Assembly (NCBI GenBank): GCA_903813345.2
Contig: CAIIXF020000004.1
Coordinates: 16,603,513 to 16,667,512 of the forward strand
Origin: Owenia fusiformis
Taxonomy: Eukaryota > Annelida > Polychaeta > Sabellida > Oweniidae
Reading direction: 5' to 3'
DNA: 64,000 bases
This document shows positions 45,421 to 56,941 of this stretch, piece by piece. The first letter of the stretch is position 1. Every line of letters begins with the position of its first letter. The translations under genes were made by a program, and so were the position numbers. The notes beneath the pieces were generated by a model that saw only the letters and a program-made list of their open reading frames with translations, made no database searches and had not been told where the DNA came from.

Positions 45421-45425
45421 ATACA

Positions 45426-46501
45426 GTCACGACAAAAACTGAGCAACTTATATACGAGTACATGTTTTATCTTGTGGATTAAAGTGGTGAGGTCAATTGA
45501 AATAAATAGAGAAGCGCATTGGCACAATATACACTTCTCCAGATTTAAATCAGACATCAAGGAAAGGGTTCCAGATCGGTTCACATGTAACATTCACAAG
45601 TGCTCAGAACAGGGGGTACTGCATGATTTTGAAAGGATGTATGACCGAAGCTACGGGCCTGATATCTCAATTCGATCCAGCCAATTTATTTCCGATAAAA
45701 TCAGATAACACAACAGGCAAATATTCTAATTTGTCAAAGGCAATTCTTTCATCATGTTTGGAGATAGAAATATGACTGATGAATATTTTTTATTGGAGTT
45801 CACGGTTACCTCTTAAATGAAGTTATTAAACATTGTTAAATCAACTAAACATGCCAACACTCTCAAAATTTGAACCAGACTTAGCATTATATACCTGAGA
45901 CCTGATTCATCGTTTCAAAGTGGTAAAATGCTTCCGTATACGCAAGGGAGGAGACCATATTTACTCGTTTGGGAATCACGAGAACATACAAAGAAAACGT
46001 TTAGAAGGAAACGCGAAACTTAAAGGTACGATTTAAGTAGTATTATGATGTCGAAATTGATCAAATAAGACACACCATAAACACATTAAGGATACCTTAT
46101 GCTATGCATGTACGTTTGGGACTGATACATAATGTATATTTTTGTTTTCTAGCCACGTATGTAGCGATCCAGTACAGCGATACGCTTGTCCATAAAGAGT
46201 GTATTTTGAAGCATATTGGCAAGTTATTTGAAGAGTTATTCAAACATGACCGTGCTCTATTCGAATTTCTCAACCAATCAGAATGCAGCATAGCCAATAT
46301 AGAACGTTCTCTAATTCTCCATAGATGCACGACCATGCTCTATTCAATCTGCAATTTGCATTGTTTTGAGTGACGTCACATCTCAGCTGCACATCTGGGG
46401 CTCTGTCCGGGGACTCCGACTTCAGAATCTTGACAGCATGCGTATTCTTCCTTCATGCCCGTTCCACAGACACGGCTTTAACTAATTTTTATGTTTGAAT
46501 C
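45426..46501. other. Non-coding stretch
   Basis: The frame at 45418-45708 ends in a protein-like segment (RMYDRSYGPDISIRSSQF) but has no recognised family or clear splice context. The frame at 46104-46373 includes a degenerate direct repeat of CATGACCGTGCTCTATTC. I call no gene. Confidence 0.45.
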
Positions 46502-46660
46502 GGAATAAATAATGATAGGCCATTCAATATGGTGAAATTCAGCACTCGTTGGACAGAATGTTAGTACAAATGCACTCACCTTCGGTTCGTGCTTTGTACA
46601 ACATTCTGTCCAACTCGTGCTGAATTTCACCATATTGAATGGCCTATCATTATTTATTCC
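46502..46660. repeat. Near-perfect hairpin, arms about 75 bp
   Basis: GGAATAAATAATGATAGGCC...CCTATCATTATTTATTCC with a short TCACCTTCGGTTC centre. The arms are almost identical, which points to a recent or gene-converted copy. No target-site duplication found. Confidence 0.9.
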
Positions 46661-47407
46661 TTAAACAAGAAGCAAGTTCGTTGTTTTGCTAACAATATGA
46701 TGAATTGATTCTGGTGGAAGATATACTTGTAAGTTAAACTTATTTAAATAGTTGCACATATCTTTAAGAATAATATTATTGTGGTATTCCCATTCTAACT
46801 TGAGCTAAAAATAAGAAGGCGTATTCCTAATTCACACGTGTGGCATCTGGGAATACATCATACAATAATAATTTAAAGTTGAATGGGTACCTCATTGGAA
46901 TTGAATAATTATAAAACCTTCACATATGCCTAAAGTTGCTTCTTCAGAAAATACAGCTTACAAGGGTCGATCCAAAAGTTTTGCATCGTGTGCTCTAAAA
47001 ATCTTAATACTTTATGAGTACTTTTCATATCTTATCTCATCCACCCCATATGTAGTAGTTTCATTCTGCGTAAAATAAGCAATACATTTGATCAGTAACA
47101 TAGTTTTCTGAAAATGAAATAGCGCTTCAGTTGCTGAAATTACCAATAAGGTGTAATTCATTCAAGCTCCACATACCCTGTTGTTGTATTGCTATGGTAA
47201 CTAGATGCATATGTTGAATTTTGAATTCATGGTTTATCTATACACAAAATGAAGCTACAATGTAGGGGGCGATTAAGGCAAAATATGTATATTATTCGTC
47301 AAAGATAAAGATTTTAGAGCAAACGGTGGAGACCTTTTGGATCAATCCTCGTACACCAATTTTTGAATTTGAACCTGATGTGATATGTCATAAGTACAAG
47401 CGGATAG

Positions 47408-48306
47408 ACGTGTCGCAAAAAGGTGGCGCATTTGTTTTTTAAGGGTATCGCGTGAATGTAACTTTGATTCCCCGGATTATAAGATAATATTCTAATTAAA
47501 GTTATATATCATTTTAAAGCTGTTTCGATGAAGATCAACTACACTCCGTTCACATTTTTTTGCGCGTTCGTTTTTAAAAAAGAGTTTTTTACCAAAACAT
47601 CTGGCAAATATCCCATGTTGACACGTTACATTTTGAATTATTTTTCGTCTTTAAATGCTCATAACTCAAACAATATATGACTTTTATACTTATTCTTCGT
47701 CTTGATAAAGGTAGATGGAAGTTTTATTTCAAAGGATGAATTTTAGTAAGCGTCCCATATTGTGACGTCATAGAGTCTGAAAAATAGAATCTGTTGACAG
47801 CGACATTTTTTGCTCATTTTTTGGTACCTTCAACTTTTCAGGTGTACATTAAACAAAAAATACGAGATCAATTTTTAATAAATCATACATGATTATTTTG
47901 CTCCTAAACTCTAGTTTATTAATAAATAGTTGATTTTGTTCACAAAAGTATGTATTTTCTGTTGTATGTGGAAAAGTGGAGGACGAAAGGTTTTCAAAAT
48001 TCATTAAAATAGGGCTAATTTACGCCATTCGCCTATTTTCAAGCACAGCAACACGTATATTTATTTCACCTAAAATATCAATTGATTCGTGTTTTATGAT
48101 GCTCCTAGCCCATTAACAATATATATATGATATCAGAGTTATTCGTCTAAAATGTTTTGAGATATAGAGGTAAATGTGGAGGACGAAAGGATTTTCATGT
48201 GTGTACATTTTTCTCAAAAACGTCACATTCTATCATGTTAAAAGCGAGGATCCTCTGGATTACGCCACAAAATGTGTAACAATGCGTGCGCGAGCTTTTT
48301 GCGACA
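47408..48306. repeat. Candidate TIR element, about 0.9 kb
   Basis: The stretch opens with GACGTGTCGCAAAAAGGTGG and closes with CTTTTTGCGACACGTC, inverted over about 15 bases. The interior repeats GTGGAGGACGAAAGG twice (about 47974 and 48177). No transposase or target-site duplication is evident, so boundaries are tentative. Confidence 0.5.
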
Positions 48307-48831
48307 CGTCATAACATAAGCAATTTGCATTGATACATCTGAGACAGTCACGAGGTGGTGTTAATTTCACAGTTTGAAATGCTATATCTTGTTATCCCAC
48401 TCCATATGTTAATAGGATTTTAAAGACCCAGATAAAGCCACTTGTTGTAGTCGTACACAATGATATCAATATTTGATATGGAAAATTTCTTTTGAAGGGA
48501 CTTTTTGTTCGAAACATTCTCAACTAATTTCGAATGATTTTGTTGTCAGTTGTCAAACACATTAAATAAGCAGTAATAATATAAGTCCCATCGATTGCAA
48601 GCATATATATATATATATACATGTATACTGATCTATTTTATGTTGGAAAATTATAACAATTGTTTGGGGAACGAAAGAGAAATGAACTCACAAACGCAGG
48701 AAAGTGGTTCAGAAAAAGAGACAGACACATACATTTAAAAATACAACATTACAATCAGCGACGGCTTTGCGAATGATGTTGACCCTTGAATTGCCTATGA
48801 GCAGAAACGATTTTGAATTTAAATATATTTT

Positions 48832-49640
48832 TTGACACAAAAGGATGAAACTAAAGATTGACACTATTAGAAAAAAATGAAACCAGTAAGATAATAGTAA
48901 AATAGAATGGTAGATTAGTGAAATTGTCATTTTAAAGTATATCATCTAATTTGTCATGTTTTGTTAATATTTTGTATGTACAGTTTTCATAGTAGATAAA
49001 TATAAAGCTTTCTCATGGAGAAAGTTTTCCATGGTTAAAATGAATACTTCAATTCAGAAATTATAAATTTATTGTGTTAAATCAATCCTCAAGTGTGGTA
49101 ATTTTCCAAATATTACACAGTATGTAGATTGTATGATTAACAAGTTCAATGGTGTCATCACATGCAATATACTTATTTATAGATTTGTCTTAAGAGTCAG
49201 CCCTTACAAATACATTTAACATTGATAATCAAATTATGGTGAAAAGAAAAAGGAAATAAAAGAATCAAAATAATTTCAACAAAATAATTTCATTGTAGGA
49301 TGAACCTCAAATGCAATATATGATTTAATAAATGAATGTTGTGGTTGATTCAGAACTCCTTCAACATTTATCAAGAAGGGAAAATTCATTCATATTAGAT
49401 GCATATCTTTCATATGACCACACATGTTTTGAACGCTTGGTATCATCTCCAGAACTAAATACCGTATCGAATACTACCTACTCTATATGGTATAACCAAG
49501 TATGAGAGTACGAGACCACATTTTAGGACTTTCATCAAAATACAAAATACAAAAACTAAGCCTATATCATTTGATTGAGAATTTATCTTTTGATAAAAAA
49601 GCAAAATTAATGTGTCGCATACGCAAGCAGTGAGTTATGT
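48832..49640. repeat. Diverged relative of the 42781-44902 element
   Basis: Begins with AAAGGATGAAACTAAAGATTG-like subterminal sequence. It continues with CAAGTGTGG, GATTGTATGATTAA and GGTGTCATCACATGCAAT, which match the interior near 44116-44200 in the same order and orientation. The right terminal repeat was not found. Confidence 0.65.
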
Positions 49641-49681
49641 TCAAACATGGGCTTTCAATTAGTTGAAAGCCCATGGTTCAA
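49640..49681. repeat. Short hairpin
   Basis: CATGGGCTTTCAA and TTGAAAGCCCATG face each other across TTAG. No associated gene; significance unknown. Confidence 0.75.
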
Positions 49682-50654
49682 ACAAATACAAAAGTATTAA
49701 CATCAATCATGTATTTAAATAATTTTTAAGACCAATCTTGATACTTTATGGATGGGCTAATGGAACCATCTTGGTATCAAATGATGTTCGATTGAAAGAA
49801 ACTTATTCGCTTTTCCTACCCCAATCGAATGATTTTTGATTTAGAGAATGCCATTCGCTTTGTCCACCTTTTAATAATGACTGAATGATGAACCTGACCT
49901 TATTTGCCTACCTTAATGGCATTGGTGTTTGTTTAGCTCTGTAATTCTACTAGAGAAGAATTGACTTTGCTTCCAGGCAGAAAAGAGATAAAAAGAGATG
50001 GAGTCATTGCAGCCTCATTCGCCACTTGAGTAGACCAACAGTTGCGTAATATAGACAGGTGAACAGGGCCGACAATATTTATCTGTGTGAATAATTAAGT
50101 GAACTATTGTGTTGCCCTATTCCATGACATTCCAAGAATTGGCAAGAGACTCGAGTAACCACTGGATTTATCCTACAAGTCTTGTACTTCATACCTGATA
50201 CCTATTGTGTGCTGTAAACAGGCAGAGTCATTTAAAACTCAGATCTCTTTCTAACAAGAAGCTGCCATCAATTATGTAAAGATATATGCAGAGGGTGCGT
50301 GGTTATATAATTCATTCGAACATGACTGTATTCACGCCTTCTATAAACTGTAAACAAAGTCAACATTTCACCCGGGGTATATTCGCGAACAAAATCCCTG
50401 GTTATACGTGCAATGTGTGACGTCATAACGGCGGGACGTAGTAATGGCGGTTCATAATGAATATTAAAGATTACTGATAGACAGTTACTCTGGCATAGCC
50501 GAAAAGAGCACACATTCCAACGTCCATATTGTTCACCAGGAGCCGTCACCGTGAACAAAAACATTGTGAGGAAAATTATGAAGTATGCATACGTTTTTGT
50601 GGTTGATACCACATTTTATCATATATTTAAAGGAATAAGTGAATTAAAATGTAC
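49682..50654. other. Non-coding stretch inside the second giant foldback
   Basis: The - strand frame at 50268-50612 (114 codons) begins with a hydrophobic, signal-peptide-like run but has no recognised domain. A locally CpG-richer patch (about 50370-50550) with GACGTCA on the same stretch is a weak promoter-like hint. I do not call a gene. Confidence 0.4.
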
Positions 50655-51420
50655 TACACCCGCATAGAAATTTCTATACAGGATTTTTATATCTATACAT
50701 GCATTTTTTTACCATATAGAACTTTCTATATTGGCCATCAAGCAAAATTATTTTTCTGCGCCGCATAGAAATTTCTATACAACATTTTTATTTATCGATC
50801 TTTTCCCTATAGAAATTTCTATACCGGCAACCAAAATTTATATTTACACCTGCATAGAAATTTCTATACGAACAATTGTTTTAATTAGAAAGGCATAAAA
50901 ATTTCTATACGGGGAGAAATGTTTTTCTGGTAACAGAATTAGTATTTTTCGACGGCCTTCACATAGAAATTTCCATAGAGGTATTCAGTTTTAAATCTTC
51001 TGCTTAATCGGTAGAGAAATTTCTATACCGATAACCAAATGTTCATCAATAACAAAATTTATATTTCCAGCCTCATCCGCATAGAAATTTCTATACGAAA
51101 AGTCAACGGAGTCTTTTGTATAGAAATTTCTATCTGAGGATAGTGTATTTGAAAATATAGTTTGAAGTTACATAGAAAATTCTATACGATAAGAAGAAAC
51201 ACAATTTTACTAGACATTAACATGAATATGTATTGATAAAATTATTTTACCTTTATCTGGTTTGATGAAATATTCATATACTCTGTATAAATATTGTAAA
51301 TTTAATATGATAATAAAACATTGACGGTTGAAATACATGAAATGCACTGCTGTTTTTACGTTTTTGGGTTTACAAAAAGGGACTAAACGGTTCATTCTCT
51401 TTTTAAATGGTCACGACTTA
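50655..51420. repeat. Right arm of second giant foldback, with palindrome array
   Basis: Eleven copies of CATAGAAATTTCTATA or close variants at about 50663, 50715, 50764, 50808, 50853, 50894, 50962, 51012, 51080, 51119 and 51171. The arm closes with the outer 234 bp ending TCACGACTTA, the reverse complement of the left arm start. Copy number equals that of the left arm. Confidence 0.9.
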
Positions 51421-53504
51421 TTATATTTTTACGTATTATCGTGTCACTTGAAAGACGACATTACGCCACCACGTTGCGCCAGCGCAGGCTTATCCAAATC
51501 ATTGGTTTTCGATATATCTGACACTTTATAATTGCTTTGCACATCCATTATGACCATAAAGAATTTGAACTGTCAGAATAGACAGTTTGAATTGAAATTA
51601 ACTTAATATTAAAACTGTTTAAGAGTATCAAAAATACAACTCTTGACTAACACAGATTAAAATTGACTCAAGTGATATATACATGTAGATTAGTAATTGG
51701 GCAATCAAGTTATGACAGCTCTAAATGTTTAGTACACTCAAGTGCACCCCCTTTACAATTTTGGACAGCGTTTTAAAACCTTCTTTTGTGTATGTTCGGC
51801 GCTTTTATCACATTCATTAAATGCCATTTCCGTCCGAAATTATTGTGACTGAGGAATAAAATTAATTTGCACAGGGTTTAATTTAAGACGTAATCAAATG
51901 GGCACGCGATTGCCAGATCTATGAAGGGGGTGTATGTACATGTATACATTATTTCAAACTGGTCTATTTTAAGAAAAATAATATTATTTATGATCTAAAC
52001 ACAGAACTGGTCTGTATATTTAATTTAAATTATGTGTCGCTCGCTATTTTTATATATTCATTATAAGCATGTCGTGTCATTTTAACACCTTGTTTGGTTT
52101 TGTATATATAACTAATATTTTTCTTTATTATGTGGACAATAACGCATAATAACAATAGACATAATAACAATAAAATATATTGTACATGTCAAAGCACAAA
52201 ACTGTGGTTTTCTATGCAGCATCATCGTTGACTTCCAAGGTGTTGTAAAACAGTGACACTGAAATTGGAGCAACGGACACCTTGTGAATCAAGATGATGC
52301 AGCATCGTCTGATACTGAATTCCTGGGACTCGTATTAAATAAAACCTCCGGACGCAGGGCTCTACAAGACACCATCCATTCTGTTCCTTCCTTTTCCTAG
52401 CCCTGCGTTTGGATGATGACCCAATCAATCTAAAGTGCGAGACGATGAAAATGTAAGTCTAACAAAATTAAAACAAAGGCGATGAAAGAACTACAGTTTA
52501 TGGAAAAAGCATTCATACTTAAAATAATTTTAGGGAGTTTCAACAAATGTTATTAAAGGAACGCTAATTGTTGGCTCTCTATTTATCTTCATATGTAGTT
52601 TTAGGCGTAATTGGGGAAATAAAAAATACAACTTTAGAAAAATGTAATAGCTAAAGTAATTATAACATGTCAGAGAATCATCAGAATTACACAAAAGGGC
52701 AGAAAGAGCACACAGCCAACCAGAACCAATTCAAAATTGGTTTTGCATCTAAAATATGAAAGTATTTTTCATATAATATTGTATTCTGTATTTTGTAGTC
52801 ATTTGTTTGTATTATTAGGTGTTGTGATAGTTACCATTTCCAAAGCCCCGCACTGCATTTGCATTTGCCGGGAATACACCAGGAAGACAATACATCATCT
52901 AATAGTCTTGCCTCAAGACCAAGACTGTATATCCCCCTGTGTACTACACAGTATTCGAGGCAAGACTACTTCAACATGTGTACGTTGTATTCAGGTCAAC
53001 AGTTTATATGGATGAGAAACTAAATCTCTAAGGACACTCATCTAGTTCACACTGGTAGACACCGGGTATCCTCAATAAACAAACATTTAATATTCTATCT
53101 AAAGTAGTTTTACACATATCTTTTGGGCGTCCGCTTGTAGTCCGATAGCCTATGTCAAACTTGTGTCATCTTCACACCGTTTTTATCTCATTGTTCCTAA
53201 AATAGCGATTGCGGTATATTTCTTTAAAACACAACTAACAGCCAGTGTCTCTATGTTTAAGATAAGCTCCCAATAGTTTAGCGTTTAATTTGGAATTAAT
53301 TATGTCTGCGAAGTTGGAGGGAGGGAGTAAGAAAAAGTTATAAATGCTCAATAATGTATTGTTTAAATCAAAAAGCAAAGAATATTCTAATCAAATCAAG
53401 TTAGATCATTACCGCATTTCAACTAAATCGAGGAGGTCCTTGGCTTGAAGAAATATTGAACTTGGTCCCGATAGTAATTTGCAGCGGAAATCATTTCTCG
53501 CTGA
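51421..53504. other. Non-coding stretch
   Basis: No recognised gene. The - strand frame at 52222-52428 has a basic N-terminus and no known domain. A hairpin pairs TAGTCTTGCCTC (about 52902) with GAGGCAAGACTA (about 52959). Confidence 0.5.
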
Positions 53505-53725
53505 TATGGAAATGAAGCCTTCTGATTGGTCAGTTCTAGTGCTGTACCAACCTGTATATTGCTACTGAGAGTGTCCCCATTGATCATCTCCGTCGCAATA
53601 CAGAAAATATTGGTACGGAGGATCACACGATAAAAACGTTATAGAATGATTTGAAGTGCAATACAGGATATATTTTGCTCTCGATATTCTGTATTGGATT
53701 CCAATTCCAATACAGAATATTACAA
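53505..53725. repeat. Hairpin-repeat family, copy A
   Basis: Contains CAGTTCTAGTGCTGTACCAA, ATTGATCATCTCCGTCGCAA, GTGCAATACAGGATATATT and a small terminal palindrome TTGGATTCCAATTCCAA. The same blocks occur in inverted orientation at 56425-56710. Confidence 0.8.
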
Positions 53726-54689
53726 TTCCACCGACTTGCTTATTTTATCTTTCCCTAAAATTGGAATTTTTTAAATCAGATGTAATGAAATACGGTTTTT
53801 TGAATTGTTAAGAACCGCTGGAAAGACAATTGGTATTGAATAGGCCTTGGTTATCCCGTGCCAGGACCTTGGCATTTGCACTGTCAAGGTCTTCCCTATA
53901 TCCCATCCCAAGTAGATATTATGAAGATATTACGAAGTGTTTGATAAACAAATAGGGTGCTTTATTATGTCATGTCAGTACAGACCCACTGCGTTCAAAG
54001 ACGTACATACGAATAAGATAAAAATAATGACTTTTTCATTTGATGATACTAAAATAATACCATTTATTCGGTCTATTAAATAGCCATTATAACAATATAT
54101 AACTCTTATGCCTAGCTTTTGAAGCTTTTGATTTTTCATACAATACACACATATAAAAATAATGACACTGTATCTAAATAAATCTAAATGGTACAAATCA
54201 CAGCATTTATCAAAGGATATTCGATGGTTAGATCGACTTAATACTAGGCGAAGGTCATTGAACACCCAACTTAAAGAATTTAGAAGATCTTTAGAGAATG
54301 TGAAATGTAGGGAATGTGAAATAAAGACAGTGTGAAATGTTTAGAAGCAATTTTTCAAAGAACGAGGCCAATTTCTTCTTTTCAATCCTAATTTTATTTT
54401 CTTAAAATTGTTTCGCTTGATAACCCTAAAAAAGAAGGATTTTCTTGATTTTAAAGCCATCGAGTGTCATGATAACAAAAATATCAAAATAATAAGACGT
54501 TTCAAAAACTTACTCTCAATTTATTTCTATCCCCGATTGTCCCTTTTATTTGAACCACCGAATACCAACTTTGTTCTAAAATCATTAAACACTATTCTCA
54601 ATCGTGTTCAACGCAAACGTCACTCTGTGAATATAGTCTATTGTGTCTCATATTATACAATTGACAATACATATACATTATGAACACGA
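53726..54689. other. Non-coding stretch
   Basis: AT-rich; frames at 53975 and 54408 show no domain. A short pair CCAGGACCTTGGCA...TGTCAAGGTCTT lies near 53861-53894. Confidence 0.5.
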
Positions 54690-55160
54690 GACAATATAAA
54701 GCACATTCATATACAATACACAATCATAAAATTAGACAAAGCACGTTCATATACAATACACAATCATATAATTAGACAAAGCACATTCATATACAATGCA
54801 CAATCATATAATTAGACAAAGCACATTCATATACAATGCACAATCATATAATTAGACAAAGCACATTCATATACAATGCACAATCATATAATTAGACAAA
54901 GCACATTCATATACAATGCACAATCATATAATTAGACAAAGCACATTCATGTACAATGCACAATCATATAATTAGACAAAGCACATTCATATACAATGCA
55001 CAATCATATAATTAGACAAAGCACATTCATAATTATACAATGCACAATCATATAATTAGACAACGCACATTCATATACAATGCACAATCATATAATTAGA
55101 CAAAGCACATTCATATCCAATGCATAATCATATAATTAGACAAAGCACATCCATAAACAT
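54690..55160. repeat. 40 bp satellite array, about 12 copies
   Basis: The unit AAAGCACATTCATATACAAT + GCACAATCATATAATTAGAC repeats with an exact 40 bp period (for example 54781, 54821, 54861). The edges are more degenerate than the centre. Confidence 0.95.
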
Positions 55161-56424
55161 GGGACAAGACAATGCACATTGATACAACGCACAATTATAT
55201 ACAATATACAATACACGTTTATGCTGCATTTTAAATATTCGATTGTGACAACGCATGTCTTGCTGGATATGTGCAAATTACACTAAATGCATTCGATAAT
55301 ACATCTTAATATCAACTGGTTTATTCCTGGGTACCACCCTTTCATGGCCAAATACTGTAGGGGAATTTGTTGGGGATCCAGGGTAAACTATAGGTCATGA
55401 AAATGAAGTGATCATTTATAAAGTGGTTCCTGGTGTTAATTGAATTTTAACACGTAAACAAAACCATTAAGAAGTTATTGCAACAAAACAAAGGCATCCA
55501 TGCGGCGATCCAGCCAAAAACATTATTTGTTTTAATAATTAGTTTTAACTCAGATTCTCTGCATCCTGTCTTAAAATAGATAATGTCAAACAATTTCAAA
55601 ATAAATGTATATACCACTTTAAGTGGAAGTAATTATACTTTGGAGGATCGATAGAGATGTTTGTTTTGAGTCATTTAACTTAAAGCACTCCTCATCAGCC
55701 AAAATGTTTATTTCAAAGTTCTGATTTCGACATATCTTAAATTGATTAGGGAATACGTGAATACTCATCATGTGCTTTCGATAACGATGCAAATGTAGCT
55801 GAGGGCTTATTATTCTCAAAATAAAAACAAGAAAACAAGATCCTCTTCTAAAAATAAGTCCTACTTATTGAAAATTAAGTTGAGGTAGGGTCCCGATTCT
55901 TAGTTTCTCGGAGATTCGAATAATTTTATTATGGATAATATTTTGTTTGGAAATGTGCTGAAAAGATGTTCAAAGATATGGTTGTCTAAAATCACTAGCC
56001 ATACCATAACTGATCCTTTTATAACGGAGAAATCTTTTAATGATATCATGCTTTCAGGTTGGTTGTGAATATCTGTATGTGAGTACAGTAAAACATGTGT
56101 ACATTGAACACCCATGGAGCCACATAAAATGTGTTTACTGTAGGTAGATGTTCACTACAGAGGCAACTTTATACAGAAGTCATTGTAGTATGTGCTGAAA
56201 AGGGGTGTTCCCTAGACACAAGTGTTCACTAGAAAAAGGTGTTCACTGAGACAGGTTTCACTGTATAATGATAGCAACCTGGCCCAAACTGTCTTTGACA
56301 AACAACAAGTGAAATAAGGTTACAGTATTGATATATGAGAGCCCGGATAATGAATGCTTAATTATAAACAATATTTACTACCTCATCCTCACTGGTGTAT
56401 TATCAATACTATAAGTTATTGAAT
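55161..56424. other. Non-coding stretch
   Basis: No gene recognised. A run of GTGTTCACTA-type phrases (about 56146-56255) is weakly repetitive. Confidence 0.5.
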
Positions 56425-56710
56425 GATTTGAAGTGCAATACAGGATATATTCTGCTCAAGAAATTCCGTATTGGAACGAGACGAAGTCGAGTTCCAATAC
56501 AGAATATCGAGAGTAGAATATATCCTGCATTGCACTTCAAATCATAACGTTTTTATCGTGTGATCCTCTGTATTGCTACTGAGAATGTCCCCTCCGTACC
56601 AATATTTTCTGTATTGCGACGGAGATGATCAATAGGGACAATCTCAGTAGCAATACAGATTGGTACAGCACTAGAACTGATCAGAATGCTTCATTATACA
56701 GATCATGCGA
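56425..56710. repeat. Hairpin-repeat family, copy B
   Basis: Carries the blocks of copy A plus an extra inverted segment: GTGCAATACAGGATATATTC (about 56431) faces GAATATATCCTGCATTGCAC (about 56517), with TTGGAACGAGACGAAGTCGA at the hairpin tip. It lies about 230 bp downstream of the GPCR stop codon. Confidence 0.8.
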
Positions 56711-56941
56711 TAAAAACGAGGGCAATATTTCTTGGGGACAATTTCCTCTTTTACACCTGTCTAAGAGTAGACATCGCCTAGTATATATTGTCCTTGGTTA
56801 GCATACGTTAATACGGTGACCTTATTCACAGTTGGGGCTAGATAGGTAATAATGCAAACTCGGACACTTTTACCTGGGGGACAATGTTATATTTAACACC
56901 GGTCTGTTTAAAGGGGTACCACGAGGACATATAAATAAGGC

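Noticed and set aside
45074-45463. Two similar proteins on opposite strands
   Set aside because: They are mirror products of the 382 bp palindrome.
45418-45708. Possible exon ending RMYDRSYGPDISIRSSQF
   Set aside because: Protein-like by eye, but no family match, no acceptor/donor chain and no neighbouring exons.
50268-50612. 114 aa secreted protein on - strand
   Set aside because: Hydrophobic start only; no domain, no homology recognised and no splice context.
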